Positions 30,001 through 37,930 of a stretch of DNA of 64,000 nucleotides are shown one piece after another. The position numbers and the translations under genes are program-made. A model generated the notes under the pieces. That model saw only the letters and a program-made list of their open reading frames with translations. It did not search any database and was not told where the DNA came from. Positions within the stretch are counted from its first letter, which is position 1. Every line of letters begins with the position of its first letter. Origin of the DNA: Notospermus geniculatus (lineage: Eukaryota > Nemertea > Pilidiophora > Heteronemertea > Lineidae); contig NMRB01001016.1 in NCBI GenBank assembly GCA_002633025.1, forward strand, positions 164,418 to 228,417, given 5' to 3'.

Positions 30001-33000
30001 TGATGATAACCAATAAGAAAATAAAATCTTTGAAAGAACATAAGTCTTACTTCATCAGCATCCGGAACAACATAGACTTCCTCTTTAAGATCAAAGTTGA
30101 AGTGCGGGATCTTGTACTTGTTTGAGCGAGACTCTTCCTCTTCTTCTCGCTGTTTACGCATTTTCTCCCATCGAACCTGCAGCTCCTTCAGTTTTTCCTC
30201 CTCCGTCTGTTCTTTTCGCTCACTGCTCCTATAAAGATGGACAGAAAACGATTTTGATGATGATTTTTTTATATCCCCACGCAGCATTACCAGAAAGTGG
30301 TGTTCCAACTCCTGCACCCGCACAGACGATATGCCAGGAATTTTCTTGGAAATTTCTCTAAGTTTATAAGAAGAAATTTACCTCTTGGACTTGGATGTTA
30401 GGGTTGATGACACAGTCCCCCTGGACCCTTCGGAAGTGCTGTCATCCACATCTCCCTGAAGTGGAAGGAAAAGAGGCATCAGTACGTCGATGAAATGAAC
30501 TTTCCATCAGACCAAGAATCTCAAACTTTTTTCATGCCACAAACATGACAAAAGCTGCTACATTCATTTCAACACAAAACCAGTTACTTACACCCCCTTC
30601 CTCATCATCCATTGCATCTTCCTCAATTTCAAGCCTCTCCCCCATCCTAAATGATGCGGCAAAAAACTGAAGGAGAATCTTGACAGAGGTATTGACCAGA
30701 CGACCAAGCAACTCAAGCAACAGATTGTCGATCATGCGGAGGAAATCCGAGAGGCGGGCTAGCACCTTTCGCCATTCTGCAATCTGGGCATAGTAGGGTT
30801 TCCCACCTAAAATACAAGAAAATAGGGATTAGTCTCTACATTTGACTCCATATTCTACACCTTGTGCAAATAACTTGCTAAACCATTGAAGGAGTCTCAA
30901 AACGCTCTGAAAACAGGACCACTCACCACGATGACAGAAACCGTTTATAGACCTACTGGAAAAAGCCTTTATGTGCTCAATGTACGACTACCCATTTTGA
31001 ACACAACTGGGGCCTCCACAATCCCAGCAGCTTGTGAACAAGAAAGAGCATGGAAACTCACCTTTAGCCCCTTTTGCGGCAGCTTTTCTCCCCTTGCTAC
31101 CAGGCTCCTCGATCTTAACTTTCTTAGCTTGCGTTGTCTCCCTGATGCCCTGGGTTACGCCTTCCATCTCCGCTACACTCTGTAAGAAAAATGCCAAACA
31201 ATCACACCAAGTTATGAGGGAAATCTGATTAAGTATAGGACGTCTCGTACTGGAGAGACATGGTCCAGACTATCAAATTTTGGAACTTGGGTAAAAAAAT
31301 ATTGAGAGCTGGGCACCAAAGATGTGATATTATCTCTATTGACAACATTGGCGAATTTAATGAATAGTAGGAGACCAGAGTGCCCAGAGAAAATCAGTGG
31401 CGTCAAAGAGAGTCGTCCGTTCTTTCTATTACATGGCGAGTAGGTCTGACCGGGGATTGAACTTCGAACCTCAGTGGTGACAGGCGCCAATGTTTCCAGC
31501 AAATTTGGGTAAAGGGTGACATAATAACGAGAAATGTACCCACCGTGCAAGATTCCCAGACTATATCCACCACATTCTTCCTAAGGGCATTCAGCTGACT
31601 GAGGGCATATTCTCCCTGTTTCTTCTGTACGTCGATAAATTCAGGTAGCGTCAACGTGATGGATTTGTCAACTTTAACGAGTAAGATGGCTGCATCTCCC
31701 AATCCGAATCCGTCCAGACTCCCCGATGCGGATTCGCACATGCTCCGCACGTGTAGGATGCAACCTTGGAGGATTTCATTGGCCGTGAAGAGTTGTTTGG
31801 TCAGAACAGCCCTGGTGAGATACAAATGAATTTGTCCATCATTCATTGGCAAACACTGACAAGCCTCAGTTCATTTATTTGGATAGCAGGCTGGCAAATT
31901 TTAGGGAGAACAAAAAAAGAAAATGTAGCCTAAATTTGACTCTACCAATGCAACATTATACTATGCACACAGTCACACTGAGCCTAGCAAGTACTCAAGC
32001 TTGGGCTGTGGCAAAGCTTGAAACAAGGGCAGCATAAGGAGTAGCAGTTAAATAAAGGGCCTACAGATTACTGCTGTAGAGTTTTGAGCTTCAAGCAGCC
32101 GTAGCAGGAATTTTACAACAGGCTTGAAATCTTGGGTACGTACTGTGTATCATCATTTTTCTGTTGTCTGACATTGTGTCTCCACAAGAGGTAACTTTTC
32201 CTCAATCTAAAACAGAGAAAAATTCCTTTCAATCAAGAATAACTGGTGAAAGTGAATTTTTTCCCCAGATGCATAAATTCAGTCCTGTACAATAGATGTA
32301 GTTGGACGAAGGACCATTAGCAAAATGGCTACCGTAGATGCAAAATGTGTCTGAATGCTCATCCAAAATTAATACACGTGTCAGGAAAATGTCATGAACC
32401 GTCACTAAGATGTAATCTTTTGAACTGTCGTTAATCTTCTGAATTATCATTAGACTTTCCATCATAACTGTTTCAAAGTGAGACAAAGTATGTACTTACC
32501 TGAATTTGGCAAAGAATGGTATTTTACAGATGATATCATAGAGTCGTTTCTCCCACATCCAAAGTAAGACTGATGTACGTGTTGATTCATCACCACTGCC
32601 TGTACCTTGGACACACTGGAAATGAAAGAAAACGACTTCGAATCAAAAAGCCAAGTTGAGGAAGGGATTTGCAGAGTAGATTCAACTGTTAGAGTGTTTT
32701 AGAAAGTATCGAATCGAGAGCTGAGTGCGTATGTATAGCAGGAGGAAACCAGAATACCTGGAGAAAACCAACCAGGGGCGGATCCAGGATTGGGGAAAAG
32801 AAGGGGCGCACTGTGCTAGGAACATTAAAATCTGCAGTGAATTACAATGATTTGCTCCAAATTCCAGAATTTCACGGTCGATTTTACAGATTTGTTGGCC
32901 AAAAGAGGGCATACGCCCCCGTGCACCCCCTTGGATCCGCGCCTGCCTGCAACAGAACATACCCGTATAATTGAAGAGGCACTGACTGTCCAGTATACTG

Positions 33001-36000
33001 GATTCTTCCTCGCTTCATTCGGAGAGACAACTTGCAGATCGTACGGGTCATATCTTGCCATACGCTGGTGACGTTTTCTTGGCAAACAATAGACGAATTC
33101 ACCAGCGTCCTCTCTCTTGGGAGCTGTTTCCACCACTCCCTTGTGAAGATTATGAACTTCTTCTTCAAGTTTTTTCTTTTCTTCTTCTTCTTCCTCTGTC
33201 AGTTGTTCATCACTTTGTTTTATCGGCTAGAAAAATCAAATGAAGATTTTGATACTCCGGAGCAAATCATTCGCTTCAGTTTCAAACATTCTGAAAATGA
33301 TGAAATAGACGACAGAAATAAAGGAATTTACAGTATCTAATCATAACGTACCTGTGATTCCGATCCCATTCCATCATCCGGATCTTCATTTTCCAGAATC
33401 AGAAGCGTCCTCATCTGCTCCCGGCAGGCAGGGCCGTGACGAGGTATTTCCATCTTCCAGTTAAGTTTTCGGCGCATTTCAGAAATGTGCCAAATTGCAT
33501 CGTCATTCTCTGGAGCTAAGTGCAAAAGAACAATTCATATAGAATTTAGATAGTAAAAGATGAAAGTCACAAAAGAATTACCTGAAATCAAACTCAGCCA
33601 GGAAGAGACTATCTAAATCATGGAGCACGACATTCTCGATTCAAAACAATCCTCTTCGTGTCAATAAAGCAAGTACCGGTACTGGTAATTACATGACTGA
33701 CTTCGGAATCAACTGATTGTATTTTCAGTTTGGTTATGATGGCGATTGCTTTCTATTTTATTCAGAATCCCCTTTATTTCAAAGTTTCCTGGAAGAGCGC
33801 ATTGAGCTGAACATAAACTTAAGGTGCAAATGATATCGAAGAGTGGAGAGAAGTAAAGACGAAGATATATCAATTTCAGAAAAAAATTCAAAGTGAGCTA
33901 AGGAATTTCTGATTTCATACACCATCATTTGTGCAAAATTTGAAAATAAATTTACACGGGCTACTGCTACATGTACATTGTGCTTGAAAGAATATGGCAG
34001 AGAGAAGCCTTCATTTGGCCATGAGTTGACTGCTAGGAAACATTTTTGTTCCTCTTTTAATATTTATGACAAATAAAAACATAAAGAAACTGTTCAGAAT
34101 GGAAGAAGCGTGTGAACTTCAAAGAAAATTTGATACTACAAAATGAGAAAATGGTACCGGTATTTGATTGAGCCTTACCTACTAATGGGGGATACAAAGC
34201 TATTGGATCTCCTTGTTAAAAAGAACATCAGTTATTTTCAGTTTGTTGCTAAAATTTATGTAGACTACATGTATGAAGGAATATGAATTCAAAATATCTG
34301 CCAGCACAGCAATGGTGAATTAGGTTAAAAAAGATAATCTGCAAACACTGTTAATAACTGGATCCCTCCTTCTTTTACAGATACATTTAGTCATCATCAT
34401 TATCAATATTACACAGTTTATCACAACATATCCCAGGAAAAAATGAACTACGAACTACTATGAACTCTTACCATATAACTGTGAAGTTCATAGTTTTACT
34501 ATACATTTCATGGTAAAACTATGAACTTCACAGTTATTTGGCAAGCGTTCATAGTAGTTCGTAGTTCATTTTTTCCTGGGATAGCTGTACATACGGAATG
34601 TATATGAGGCAACACAGTCCTGCTTTAGACAGCCAACAAGCTCTGAGGCAGAAAACCAGAGGGGAATTCCAGAGTCTTTTTTCTGTGATAATGTATACTA
34701 ACCTTCATCATCATAGATATTCTTCTTCAGATATGTCAACACGAGGGACAAATCTTGGCCGCGTCTTCCCGCTGCAGTAGCAGACTGCACACGTCTTGGC
34801 TTCGGTTGCTCCAAGGAAGGTCGGCGCTCCTGCGCCGTGCCTGGCGGAGGTGTGGAACTCTCAGTTCGCCTCTCCAAGGGTGCTGGTACTCTCCTCCTCT
34901 CAAATAATGTCTGCTTTTGTTCGATTTCATCGATGGGGGTTCCTGAAATTGACAAAGTATTATGTTAAAGATAATGTATCACGACTTCATTGTTTACATT
35001 CAATGTTTGTAAACATGGATGTTTACATTATGTGATTTTGGATTTTTGGGACATGCCAACCCACCAAAATGAATACTTTTGGAATCAACAGAAGTTCTAG
35101 ACAGGCACGTGCTGCCAACAAATTACTCATAAGACAAAGAAAGCCTGGAAATAAACAAACAAAACGTAAATAAACAATGAATTTCGTGGCCCGCAAAAAT
35201 ACCCGTGATAGATTATCTTTAAAGCGTATTGCTCAGAGGCAAAAACTATGATGACAACTTTAGTACTGCATTTCGTACAAAAACTGCAATTGAGGATAGC
35301 AGACGACATGAGCACTCACATTTTGGCATTTCTATTTGCAGCACCTCCATCAACTCCCTACTTATAAAACTCAGACTCCAAATAAGATCCTAACCTAAAC
35401 TCCCTTACCTGTCTTGTCTGGTTCAACCTCTGGTAAGGGTGATCTAAGTTTACTTGATTCTAATCTCGGTAACCTGAAAGACATGAAATAGTTGATTCCC
35501 TTACACCAATTCACATATCATAAGGGAGTCCAGGAGGAACAAAATCTATGTAATTCCTTTGCCATCACAAATAATTTAGAGAGGGTCTATAAAATGATGA
35601 CTTTACCTATTTATTGGCAGGATCTGCTGACTTGGACTCTGTCGCTCATATTTTGCTTTGATGGTTTTCTGTCGATCTGAGTAATCCCTTTTGAATAATG
35701 TTGTTTTGAAAGCTGAGCCAGTTTCAGTGGTTTTTGTCGGTGGATGGGGCTGCAACAAACAAAATGATTCTTGAAACTTGTGAGTCCATAAAATATACCT
35801 GAATGATATCACAGGAATTAAACCATTCAATCAAACTGATTTAAAAGTTGTAGTGCATGGAGAGCTTACTGGTAATATTGCATAGAAATTGCATGTAATA
35901 CTTGGCCTTTGAAATGGAGTGAAATTAAAACACCACAAACCTGAAATTCTTGATTTTTGCCTGGTATAATGTTCCTGTAAACCTGAGCAGTCTCTGGTTT

Positions 36001-36183
36001 ATCATAAAGTCGGGCCAGCATGTGTTTCCCTTGCACTTTAGGAGGGAGTTGTGAAATGGTTTTGTTGTCACTACTGTCCTGCATAAGGACCCTTACAGGA
36101 TGAGGATGTCTAACAGATGGATGAGGGATTCCTGTGGTCCCAAGGCCTGCTTGGTCAAAGTGTGGAGCTGACCCATTGGACAT
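1..36183 (-). CDS. DNAH14-like: Axonemal dynein heavy chain, DNAH14/DNAH6-like (60 exons seen; 3' end off window)
   Basis: ATP-driven inner-arm-type dynein motor of cilia and flagella. I placed 60 exons by GT..AG borders and protein similarity. Their lengths sum to 11,094 nt (3,698 codons) with every intron phase matching its neighbour, so the gene looks intact. Order: charged tail, linker, AAA1 (Walker A GPAGTGKT near residue 1803, Walker [10 protein letters not shown]), AAA2 (GPTGGGKT near 2095), AAA3 (GDSGVGKS near 2604), AAA4 (GMDGTGKAT near 3017), stalk with microtubule-binding tip, start of AAA5. The first ATG (36181-36183) lies 13 nt inside an exon preceded by a good acceptor, so an upstream exon may exist. 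AAA6 and the C-terminal domain are beyond base 1. The expected total of ~4,500 residues fits DNAH14 better than the ~4,160 of DNAH6, but the paralogue call is inference; dynein identity is certain. Confidence 0.93.
261..1162 (-). CDS. Dynein exons 58-60: start of AAA5 (gene continues off the left edge)
   Basis: Exons at 947-1162, 652-770 and 261-372. They encode [40 protein letters not shown] (the AAA5 'P-loop' region, degenerate as in all dyneins) and [20 protein letters not shown]. Exon 60 ends in phase 0 at a clear donor (GTGAGTG at 254-260). Nothing in 1-253 matches the next expected segment, so AAA6 and the C-terminal domain lie outside. Confidence 0.94.
1628..4842 (-). CDS. Dynein exons 53-57: stalk coiled coil and microtubule-binding tip
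   Basis: Exons at 4608-4842, 4179-4273, 3040-3199, 2620-2751 and 1628-1864. Exon 53 is the outgoing coil ([20 protein letters not shown]). Exon 54 has [10 protein letters not shown]. Exon 55 starts the tip domain ([20 protein letters not shown]) and exon 56 carries [20 protein letters not shown]. Exon 57 is the returning coil and ends [13 protein letters not shown]. Coil and tip lengths look normal, so the microtubule-binding stalk should be functional. The intron between exons 54 and 55 holds a 619-bp TIR element whose end is about 12 bp from the exon 54 donor. Confidence 0.94.
1908..2168. repeat. Degenerate ~34-bp tandem repeat (dynein intron)
   Basis: Phrases of the form AGACAATACTCATCAAGTAC and CACATGTAAGCAGACA recur about seven times with decay. 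It fills the intron between exons 56 and 57 next to exon 57. Confidence 0.7.
2196..2394. mobile_element. TIR MITE (dynein intron)
   Basis: Inverted arms of about 60 bp: AATTGTGAACCGTGACAGCA at one end and TTTGCTGTCACAGGTCACAA at the other, with CAGAATG and AGACCCAAG blocks mirrored inside. Confidence 0.75.
3548..4166. mobile_element. 619-bp element with 25-bp TIRs next to an exon
   Basis: Ends CTATAGATCGATCCCATCAA and TTGACGGGATCGATCTATAG. No transposase seen inside, so non-autonomous. Its right end is about 12 bp from the donor of dynein exon 54. Confidence 0.75.
5394..9168 (-). CDS. Dynein exons 47-52: AAA4
   Basis: Exons at 8998-9168, 7820-8080, 6810-7007, 6415-6576, 5847-6050 and 5394-5575. 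Recognised by [19 protein letters not shown] (exon 47), [19 protein letters not shown] (48), Walker [12 protein letters not shown] followed by [17 protein letters not shown] (49), [20 protein letters not shown] (50), [20 protein letters not shown] and NCCTIDWY (51) and [18 protein letters not shown] (52), which leads into the stalk. The P-loop keeps the GKxT core but reads GMDGTGKAT rather than the usual GVGGSGK. Confidence 0.95.
6118..6255 (-). mobile_element. Second-family SINE copy (dynein intron)
   Basis: Contains GGTTCAATACCCAGTCAGCC (B-box region) and the CCGGGGACTCCAGTTTCCTC block on the minus strand. Degenerate. Confidence 0.6.
7149..7336. mobile_element. Imperfect TIR element (dynein intron)
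   Basis: AAAGGCGCCTCTTAACATGA at one end and CATGGAGAGGCACCTTAAAG at the other, with mirrored GAGAGTTTTCTCGC/GCGCGAGAAAGCTCTC. Its ends resemble those of the inner element at 43355-43521. Confidence 0.6.
7569..7693. mobile_element. Near-perfect palindromic MITE (dynein intron)
   Basis: Arms of about 60 bp: GGTCGTATTCATAAAGTGGT at the left and its complement ending TTTATGAATACGACC. Almost no loop (TAGTGGTTGACCACAC in the middle). Confidence 0.85.
9696..13481 (-). CDS. Dynein exons 40-46: basic linker and AAA3 with large insert
   Basis: Exons at 13358-13481, 12923-13158, 12252-12524, 11653-11832, 11018-11328, 10829-10917 and 9696-9915. Exon 40 encodes a Ser/Lys-rich spacer with nuclear-signal-like basic runs ([11 protein letters not shown]) between AAA2 and AAA3. 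Walker [10 protein letters not shown] begins exon 43; Walker [16 protein letters not shown] and PPLELLRQ are in exon 44; the [20 protein letters not shown] motif is in exon 45; [17 protein letters not shown] ends exon 46. Between Walker A and FSAQT there are about 81 residues instead of the usual ~25, so AAA3 holds a ~55-residue insertion while both ATP motifs stay intact. Confidence 0.92.
9942..10059. mobile_element. Palindromic MITE 27 bp from a splice acceptor
   Basis: Arms GGGCCGTATTCTAGAAGCTT and AAGCTTCTAGAATACGGGCC, about 50 bp each, flanked by ATAG on both sides. It sits just upstream of the acceptor of dynein exon 46, where the branch point would be. Confidence 0.82.
10112..10530. 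mobile_element. Non-autonomous element with ~50-bp TIRs (dynein intron)
   Basis: Ends ATAATAGGGAGGTTTCGCAA and TTGCGAAACCTCGCTATTAC; arms continue through CGAAACACGCAGTACGAAAT and its mirror. No coding capacity. Confidence 0.75.
12655..12900 (-). mobile_element. Second-family SINE split by a palindromic MITE
   Basis: The SINE motifs GTCAAAGAGAGTTGTTCTCT (12665) and GGTTCAAAGTTCACACCCC (about 12845-12865, minus strand) are separated by the foldback element at 12697-12825. This is a clear case of nested insertion. Confidence 0.6.
12697..12825. mobile_element. Palindromic MITE, GGGCC-ended, inserted in a SINE
   Basis: Arms GGGCCACATGCTTGGGTCAGAC and its near-complement ending CAAGCATACGGCCC. 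Same end style as the elements at 7569, 9942, 41487, 42661 and 48519. Confidence 0.75.
13599..13782. mobile_element. TIR MITE (dynein intron 39)
   Basis: GGGAGACTTTACTGCCGTTA and GCGGCAGTAAAGCCTCCC form the ends, with CTAAGATGTCAT/ATGACATTCTAG mirrored further in. It ends about 12 bp from the dynein exon 39 donor. Confidence 0.75.
13794..17545 (-). CDS. Dynein exons 36-39: AAA2 with acidic insert
   Basis: Exons at 17303-17545, 15450-15647, 14679-14990 and 13794-14049. Walker [10 protein letters not shown] (exon 36), [20 protein letters not shown] (exon 37), Walker [13 protein letters not shown] and the [14 protein letters not shown] motif (exon 38) identify AAA2. Exon 38 starts with about 35 residues of Ala/Glu/Gln/Asp-rich sequence that other dyneins lack here, between the LYGE motif and Walker B; it reads as a flexible loop. 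Exon 39 opens with DPVDLGW and covers the AAA2 small subdomain. The intron before exon 37 is 1.65 kb and contains only short repeats. Confidence 0.93.
14305..14412. repeat. Three-copy ~50-bp tandem repeat (dynein intron)
   Basis: AAGCTTGGGTTTGATTAGTG occurs three times with linking ACAATACAAACC segments. Confidence 0.7.
17954..20078 (-). CDS. Dynein exons 31-35: AAA1, main ATPase site
   Basis: Exons at 19847-20078, 19481-19680, 18930-18998, 18370-18636 and 17954-18131. Walker [10 protein letters not shown] is in exon 31; [20 protein letters not shown] and the Walker [10 protein letters not shown] are in exon 32; [18 protein letters not shown] (sensor region) spans exons 33-34; [14 protein letters not shown] is in exon 34. 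All catalytic motifs are intact, so the main ATPase site should work. A small oddity is [10 protein letters not shown] where most dyneins have FRP before the AMMVPD motif. The intron between exons 32 and 33 carries a 60-bp minisatellite that begins a few bases from the exon 32 donor. Confidence 0.96.
19107..19470. repeat. 60-bp minisatellite related to the dynein exon 32 donor
   Basis: About six units with an exact 60-bp period. On the minus strand each unit contains ATGGCTCGCCAAGCCTG and CTCAGCTTCACTTGTATTCA, matching the exon 32 end and the first intron bases (GTGGCTCGCCGAG|gtagg ... ctcagcttacttgtattca). Two units have a changed donor region, so the copies cannot splice as exon 32 does. 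The frame is open in every unit (20 codons). Confidence 0.92.
20328..20529. mobile_element. TAGAGGC-ended TIR MITE, copy 1 (dynein intron 30)
   Basis: Ends TAGAGGCTTTGCAATGACGT and ATATGCAAAGCCTCTA. Interior blocks CCGACCGTGACATGACTTGC and GCATGCACGGCTCAT are shared, inverted, with the copy at 54968-55187. Confidence 0.8.
20733..27771 (-). CDS. Dynein exons 19-30: linker (DHC_N2) region
   Basis: Exons at 27649-27771, 26952-27125, 26217-26435, 25753-26036, 25189-25418, 24738-24928, 23778-24139, 23082-23358, 22605-22723, 22321-22395, 22117-22204 and 20733-20983. The conserved linker signatures are easy to read: [17 protein letters not shown] in exon 24, [20 protein letters not shown] in exon 25, [18 protein letters not shown] in exon 26 and [19 protein letters not shown] across exon 28. 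The linker is the lever that swings across the AAA ring during the power stroke. All splice phases agree, and I saw no internal stop. Confidence 0.93.
21543..21640 (+). mobile_element. tRNA(Gln)-like SINE head
   Basis: A box TGGCGCATCGGTAGAGCGTC and B box GGGTTCGAGCC flank CTCTGAA, the tRNA-Gln (CTG) anticodon loop. The anticodon stem is broken by mismatches, and a T-rich tail follows. Lies in dynein intron 29. Confidence 0.65.
21770..21832. repeat. Perfect hairpin: 29-bp arms, 5-nt loop
   Basis: GTCAGCTGCCCTGCATTCAG plus nine more bases is followed by TCACT and the exact reverse complement. No mismatches at all. It may be a minimal foldback element or an RNA hairpin. Confidence 0.9.
22921..23035. 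mobile_element. Near-loopless palindrome with 45-bp perfect core arms
   Basis: Core arms 22931-22975 and 22981-23025 are exact complements (TTCCGTTTGACGGGCGCGAA ... ) around AATTT; outer parts (ATCAGGCTT/AGGCCTGAG) pair less well. Lies in dynein intron 26, about 45 bp from exon 26's donor. Confidence 0.88.
23655..23760 (-). mobile_element. Second-family SINE fragment (dynein intron)
   Basis: Minus strand shows GGTTCAAACCCCAGCTGAGC (B box) and the GATAGAGAGGACAAATCTCT motif seen in the sibling copies. The 3' block is missing. Confidence 0.55.
25446..25665. mobile_element. TIR-like element (dynein intron 22)
   Basis: Ends GTTAAAGGACCACGGTACTG and AATACCGTGCTCCTTTAAGA are imperfect complements; no coding content. 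Confidence 0.55.
26801..26885. repeat. ~20-bp tandem repeat, four copies
   Basis: Repeated AGAATCCACAATCTAGGAA with small changes, in the intron between dynein exons 20 and 21. Confidence 0.85.
27793..28022. mobile_element. TACTGTAAA-ended palindromic MITE, copy 1
   Basis: TACTGTAAAGCAAGATAATT at the left and TTTCCTGCTTTACAGTAA at the right; interior rich in TTCGCG blocks. Lies on the 3' (low-coordinate) side of dynein exon 18. Confidence 0.82.
28164..31811 (-). CDS. Dynein exons 10-18: tail with acidic low-complexity insert
   Basis: Exons at 31544-31811, 31062-31179, 30592-30806, 30382-30455, 30051-30228, 29448-29649, 29050-29140, 28714-28838 and 28164-28390. Exon 12 looks like a folded tail helix bundle ([20 protein letters not shown]). 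Exons 11, 13, 14 and 16 are low complexity: Lys/Ala-rich in exon 11, Ser/Thr in 13, a Glu/Arg coil in 14 and an [16 protein letters not shown] acidic run in 16. This set is an insertion-rich tail segment, likely disordered. For exon 18 the acceptor must be the upstream AG at 28391-28392, because using the nearer one would shift the frame into a stop. Confidence 0.8.
28419..28597. mobile_element. TACTGTAAA-ended palindromic MITE, copy 2
   Basis: Close relative of copy 1, in the same orientation, with about 50 bp deleted near its right end. It lies about 30 bp beyond the 5' side of dynein exon 18, so exon 18 is bracketed by the pair. Confidence 0.82.
29172..29370. mobile_element. TIR element with TTAAAG ends (dynein intron)
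   Basis: CTTAAAGCGAATTGATAGCG and CGATATCAATTGGCTTTAAG are imperfect inverted ends of about 20 bp. AT-rich interior. Confidence 0.6.
29660..29735. repeat. AAC/AAT-rich microsatellite
   Basis: Runs of AACAATAACAA and AATAATAATGATT. It adjoins the acceptor of dynein exon 15. Confidence 0.85.
31370..31505 (-). mobile_element. Second-family SINE copy (dynein intron)
   Basis: Minus-strand reading gives a B-box-like GGTTCGAAGTTCAATCCC, then CTCTCTTTGACGCCACTGAT and TTTTCTCTGGGCACTCTGGT, in the order of the copy at 40488. Confidence 0.65.
32144..36183 (-). CDS. Dynein exons 1-9: N-terminal tail
   Basis: Exons at 35941-36183 (coding part), 35607-35749, 35409-35473, 34703-34942, 34179-34211, 33352-33515, 32963-33226, 32500-32615 and 32144-32206. 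They encode a poorly conserved, basic and proline-rich start, then a stretch with a Glu/Lys coiled-coil-like run ([17 protein letters not shown]) in exon 7. Exons 8-9 carry Trp-rich helical sequence ([23 protein letters not shown]) typical of the dynein tail. Exon 5 is only 33 nt but keeps phase with both neighbours. Function is assembly onto intermediate chains or actin/p28 light chains by analogy with single-headed inner-arm dyneins. Exon 9's donor could lie a few bases either side, because GTAC is repeated there. Confidence 0.8.
32773..32946. mobile_element. Short TIR element 15 bp from dynein exon 7
   Basis: CAGGGGCGGATCCAGGATTG and CCTTGGATCCGCGCCTG are the ends. Its right end lies about 15 bp from the exon 7 donor. 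Confidence 0.7.
34431..34581. mobile_element. Palindromic MITE (dynein intron 4-5 region)
   Basis: TCCCAGGAAAAAATGAACTA and TAGTTCATTTTTTCCTGGGA; arms of ~65 bp also mirror GTGAAGTTCATAGTTTTAC. Confidence 0.85.
34965..35222. mobile_element. TIR element with TTAAAGATAA ends (dynein intron 3)
   Basis: TTAAAGATAATGTATCACGA and CGTGATAGATTATCTTTAA form the inverted ends. No coding content. Confidence 0.7.
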
Positions 36184-36340
36184 TCCAGAGGCAGGGCTGA
36201 AGAACATTATGAAAAACATGAAAATTTGTGAACACCTACTGCCATACTAGTCTCGTGAAGGTACAACTTTAGAATCCCTGGTCAGACAGAAGAAGTGGCA
36301 CACAATGGTGAATGGAAATCCTATAGGTAGGGCCTAGGCC

Positions 36341-36514
36341 TAGATCGTTTTCACGACGTAACTCCGACAGTGTTCGCCATGATGACGTTACGCGTTTTGC
36401 CCACCAGCAGAAACGCAAAATGCATTGGCTGCTGGTGGGCAAAACGCGCAACGTCATCATGGCGGACACTGTCGGAGTTAGGCCTACTAGGGCCTACGTC
36501 GTGAAAACGATCTA
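36341..36514. mobile_element. Palindromic MITE upstream of dynein exon 1
   Basis: TAGATCGTTTTCACGACGTA ... GACGTCGTGAAAACGATCTA style arms with CTCCGACAGTGTTCGCCATG mirrored inside. GGCCTAG fragments interrupt the right arm. Confidence 0.8.
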
Positions 36515-37576
36515 TTTGTACAATTGTAACAATGCGGCTTATTCCGTCAATCGATGACCAGGGATTTAAAGTCGTTCCCCAAACACATTTCATGATCTCT
36601 CATCCTGGCCCTATTTCATAGCCTTCTCCATTTTTGACACACCCTGTGTAAGGCAAGTGCTGATGTGCATGCATGTATGGGAGTGCAGTGCATCACTGCC
36701 ATCAGCAGCTCTAGCTTGGAAGATCATTCTTCCATTTTATTGCTTTTATTATCAGCCATGAATCTAAAAACTGATTGCATTGAATCCGGGATATAGTCAA
36801 GATGCATGTACCGACTCATCCTGTACGCGTAATCTCGTCTGCAAAACGCGCTTCTATGAGCAGTTTACTAATTGTTTGCAGTTTGCAATGGAATGAAATG
36901 CTCCATGTTGTTTACATCCGCCATGTTTAGCGACCCGGTTGCAGCAGAGCGCTGTCGATCCCGACACAAATTATGCAGTGTATAGGAGTACTTTTATAAA
37001 TATCATAAGGGCCTTATAATACATAGATAACAAAGTCATCTTTTACATACAAAATACTGAATTCTTTGCTTGGGCCTAGAAAACATCTCAATTGGGCCGT
37101 GATATTTACGGCGATTGAGGAAATGGTGGTAAGCTAACAATGTCGCAAGTGCCCCCTATGCAGAAACAATGGAACTAAAACCTTAACAGCTGGAGGAAGG
37201 GCAAAGTGGCGGAGTAGGATATGGATCCACGCTCCTGCCTGTGATACAATACAATACAATACAATACAGCTGACAGTGCAGTTGGCTTCAATTTCCCCAT
37301 TTTATTAGTCATCATTGCAAATAAATCATTAACTGATTGTGTGTTCCATTATTCAGTAGGAAGCCTACTCCGCCGACAGAGCAAAAAATACATGGTTTGT
37401 CTTCAAATTAGGCCTAGGCCAGTGAGAGTTCAATCAACATGCAACAACACAACATCAATCAACATCCTGCATTAGGCTATGTCCTGATCACCATCCCCAT
37501 GATGCATGGATGATGATCATGATCAGATCTCCTCCTTGACTTGCAGTTAGTTGCATGCCACATCAAGTCCTAGGCC

Positions 37577-37820
37577 TAGCCCAGGGTTTGACATAAGCCA
37601 AGGCCATTTTCCAAAACACACTTGCTGGCCCTCTAAAGTGTCCAGGGCCATGGCTGGCTGACCCTTGGCCTATTGTGTGCCTTCATTTGATTAATGTGAT
37701 AATAAACTGGGTCTAGCTGAAATTGACCATCCATGACCTTGGACAACAATCACTTTGGATTAGAATAGAGGGCCAGCAAGGGTGTTTCGGAAAATGGCCT
37801 TGGCTTATGTCAAACCCTGC
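37577..37820. mobile_element. TIR MITE, ~55-bp arms
   Basis: GCCCAGGGTTTGACATAAGC and CTTATGTCAAACCCTGC, with GGCCATTTTCC and GCTGGCCCTCT blocks mirrored. Confidence 0.85.
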
Positions 37821-37930
37821 AGTAGCCCATGATCCATCCATAGTTCCTTCCTCTCCATCCGTTAGCTACCTGTGTCGCCTATCATCCATCCAGACTAGGC
37901 CTAGCCTAGATAGGCCTACGTAGGCTAGTA

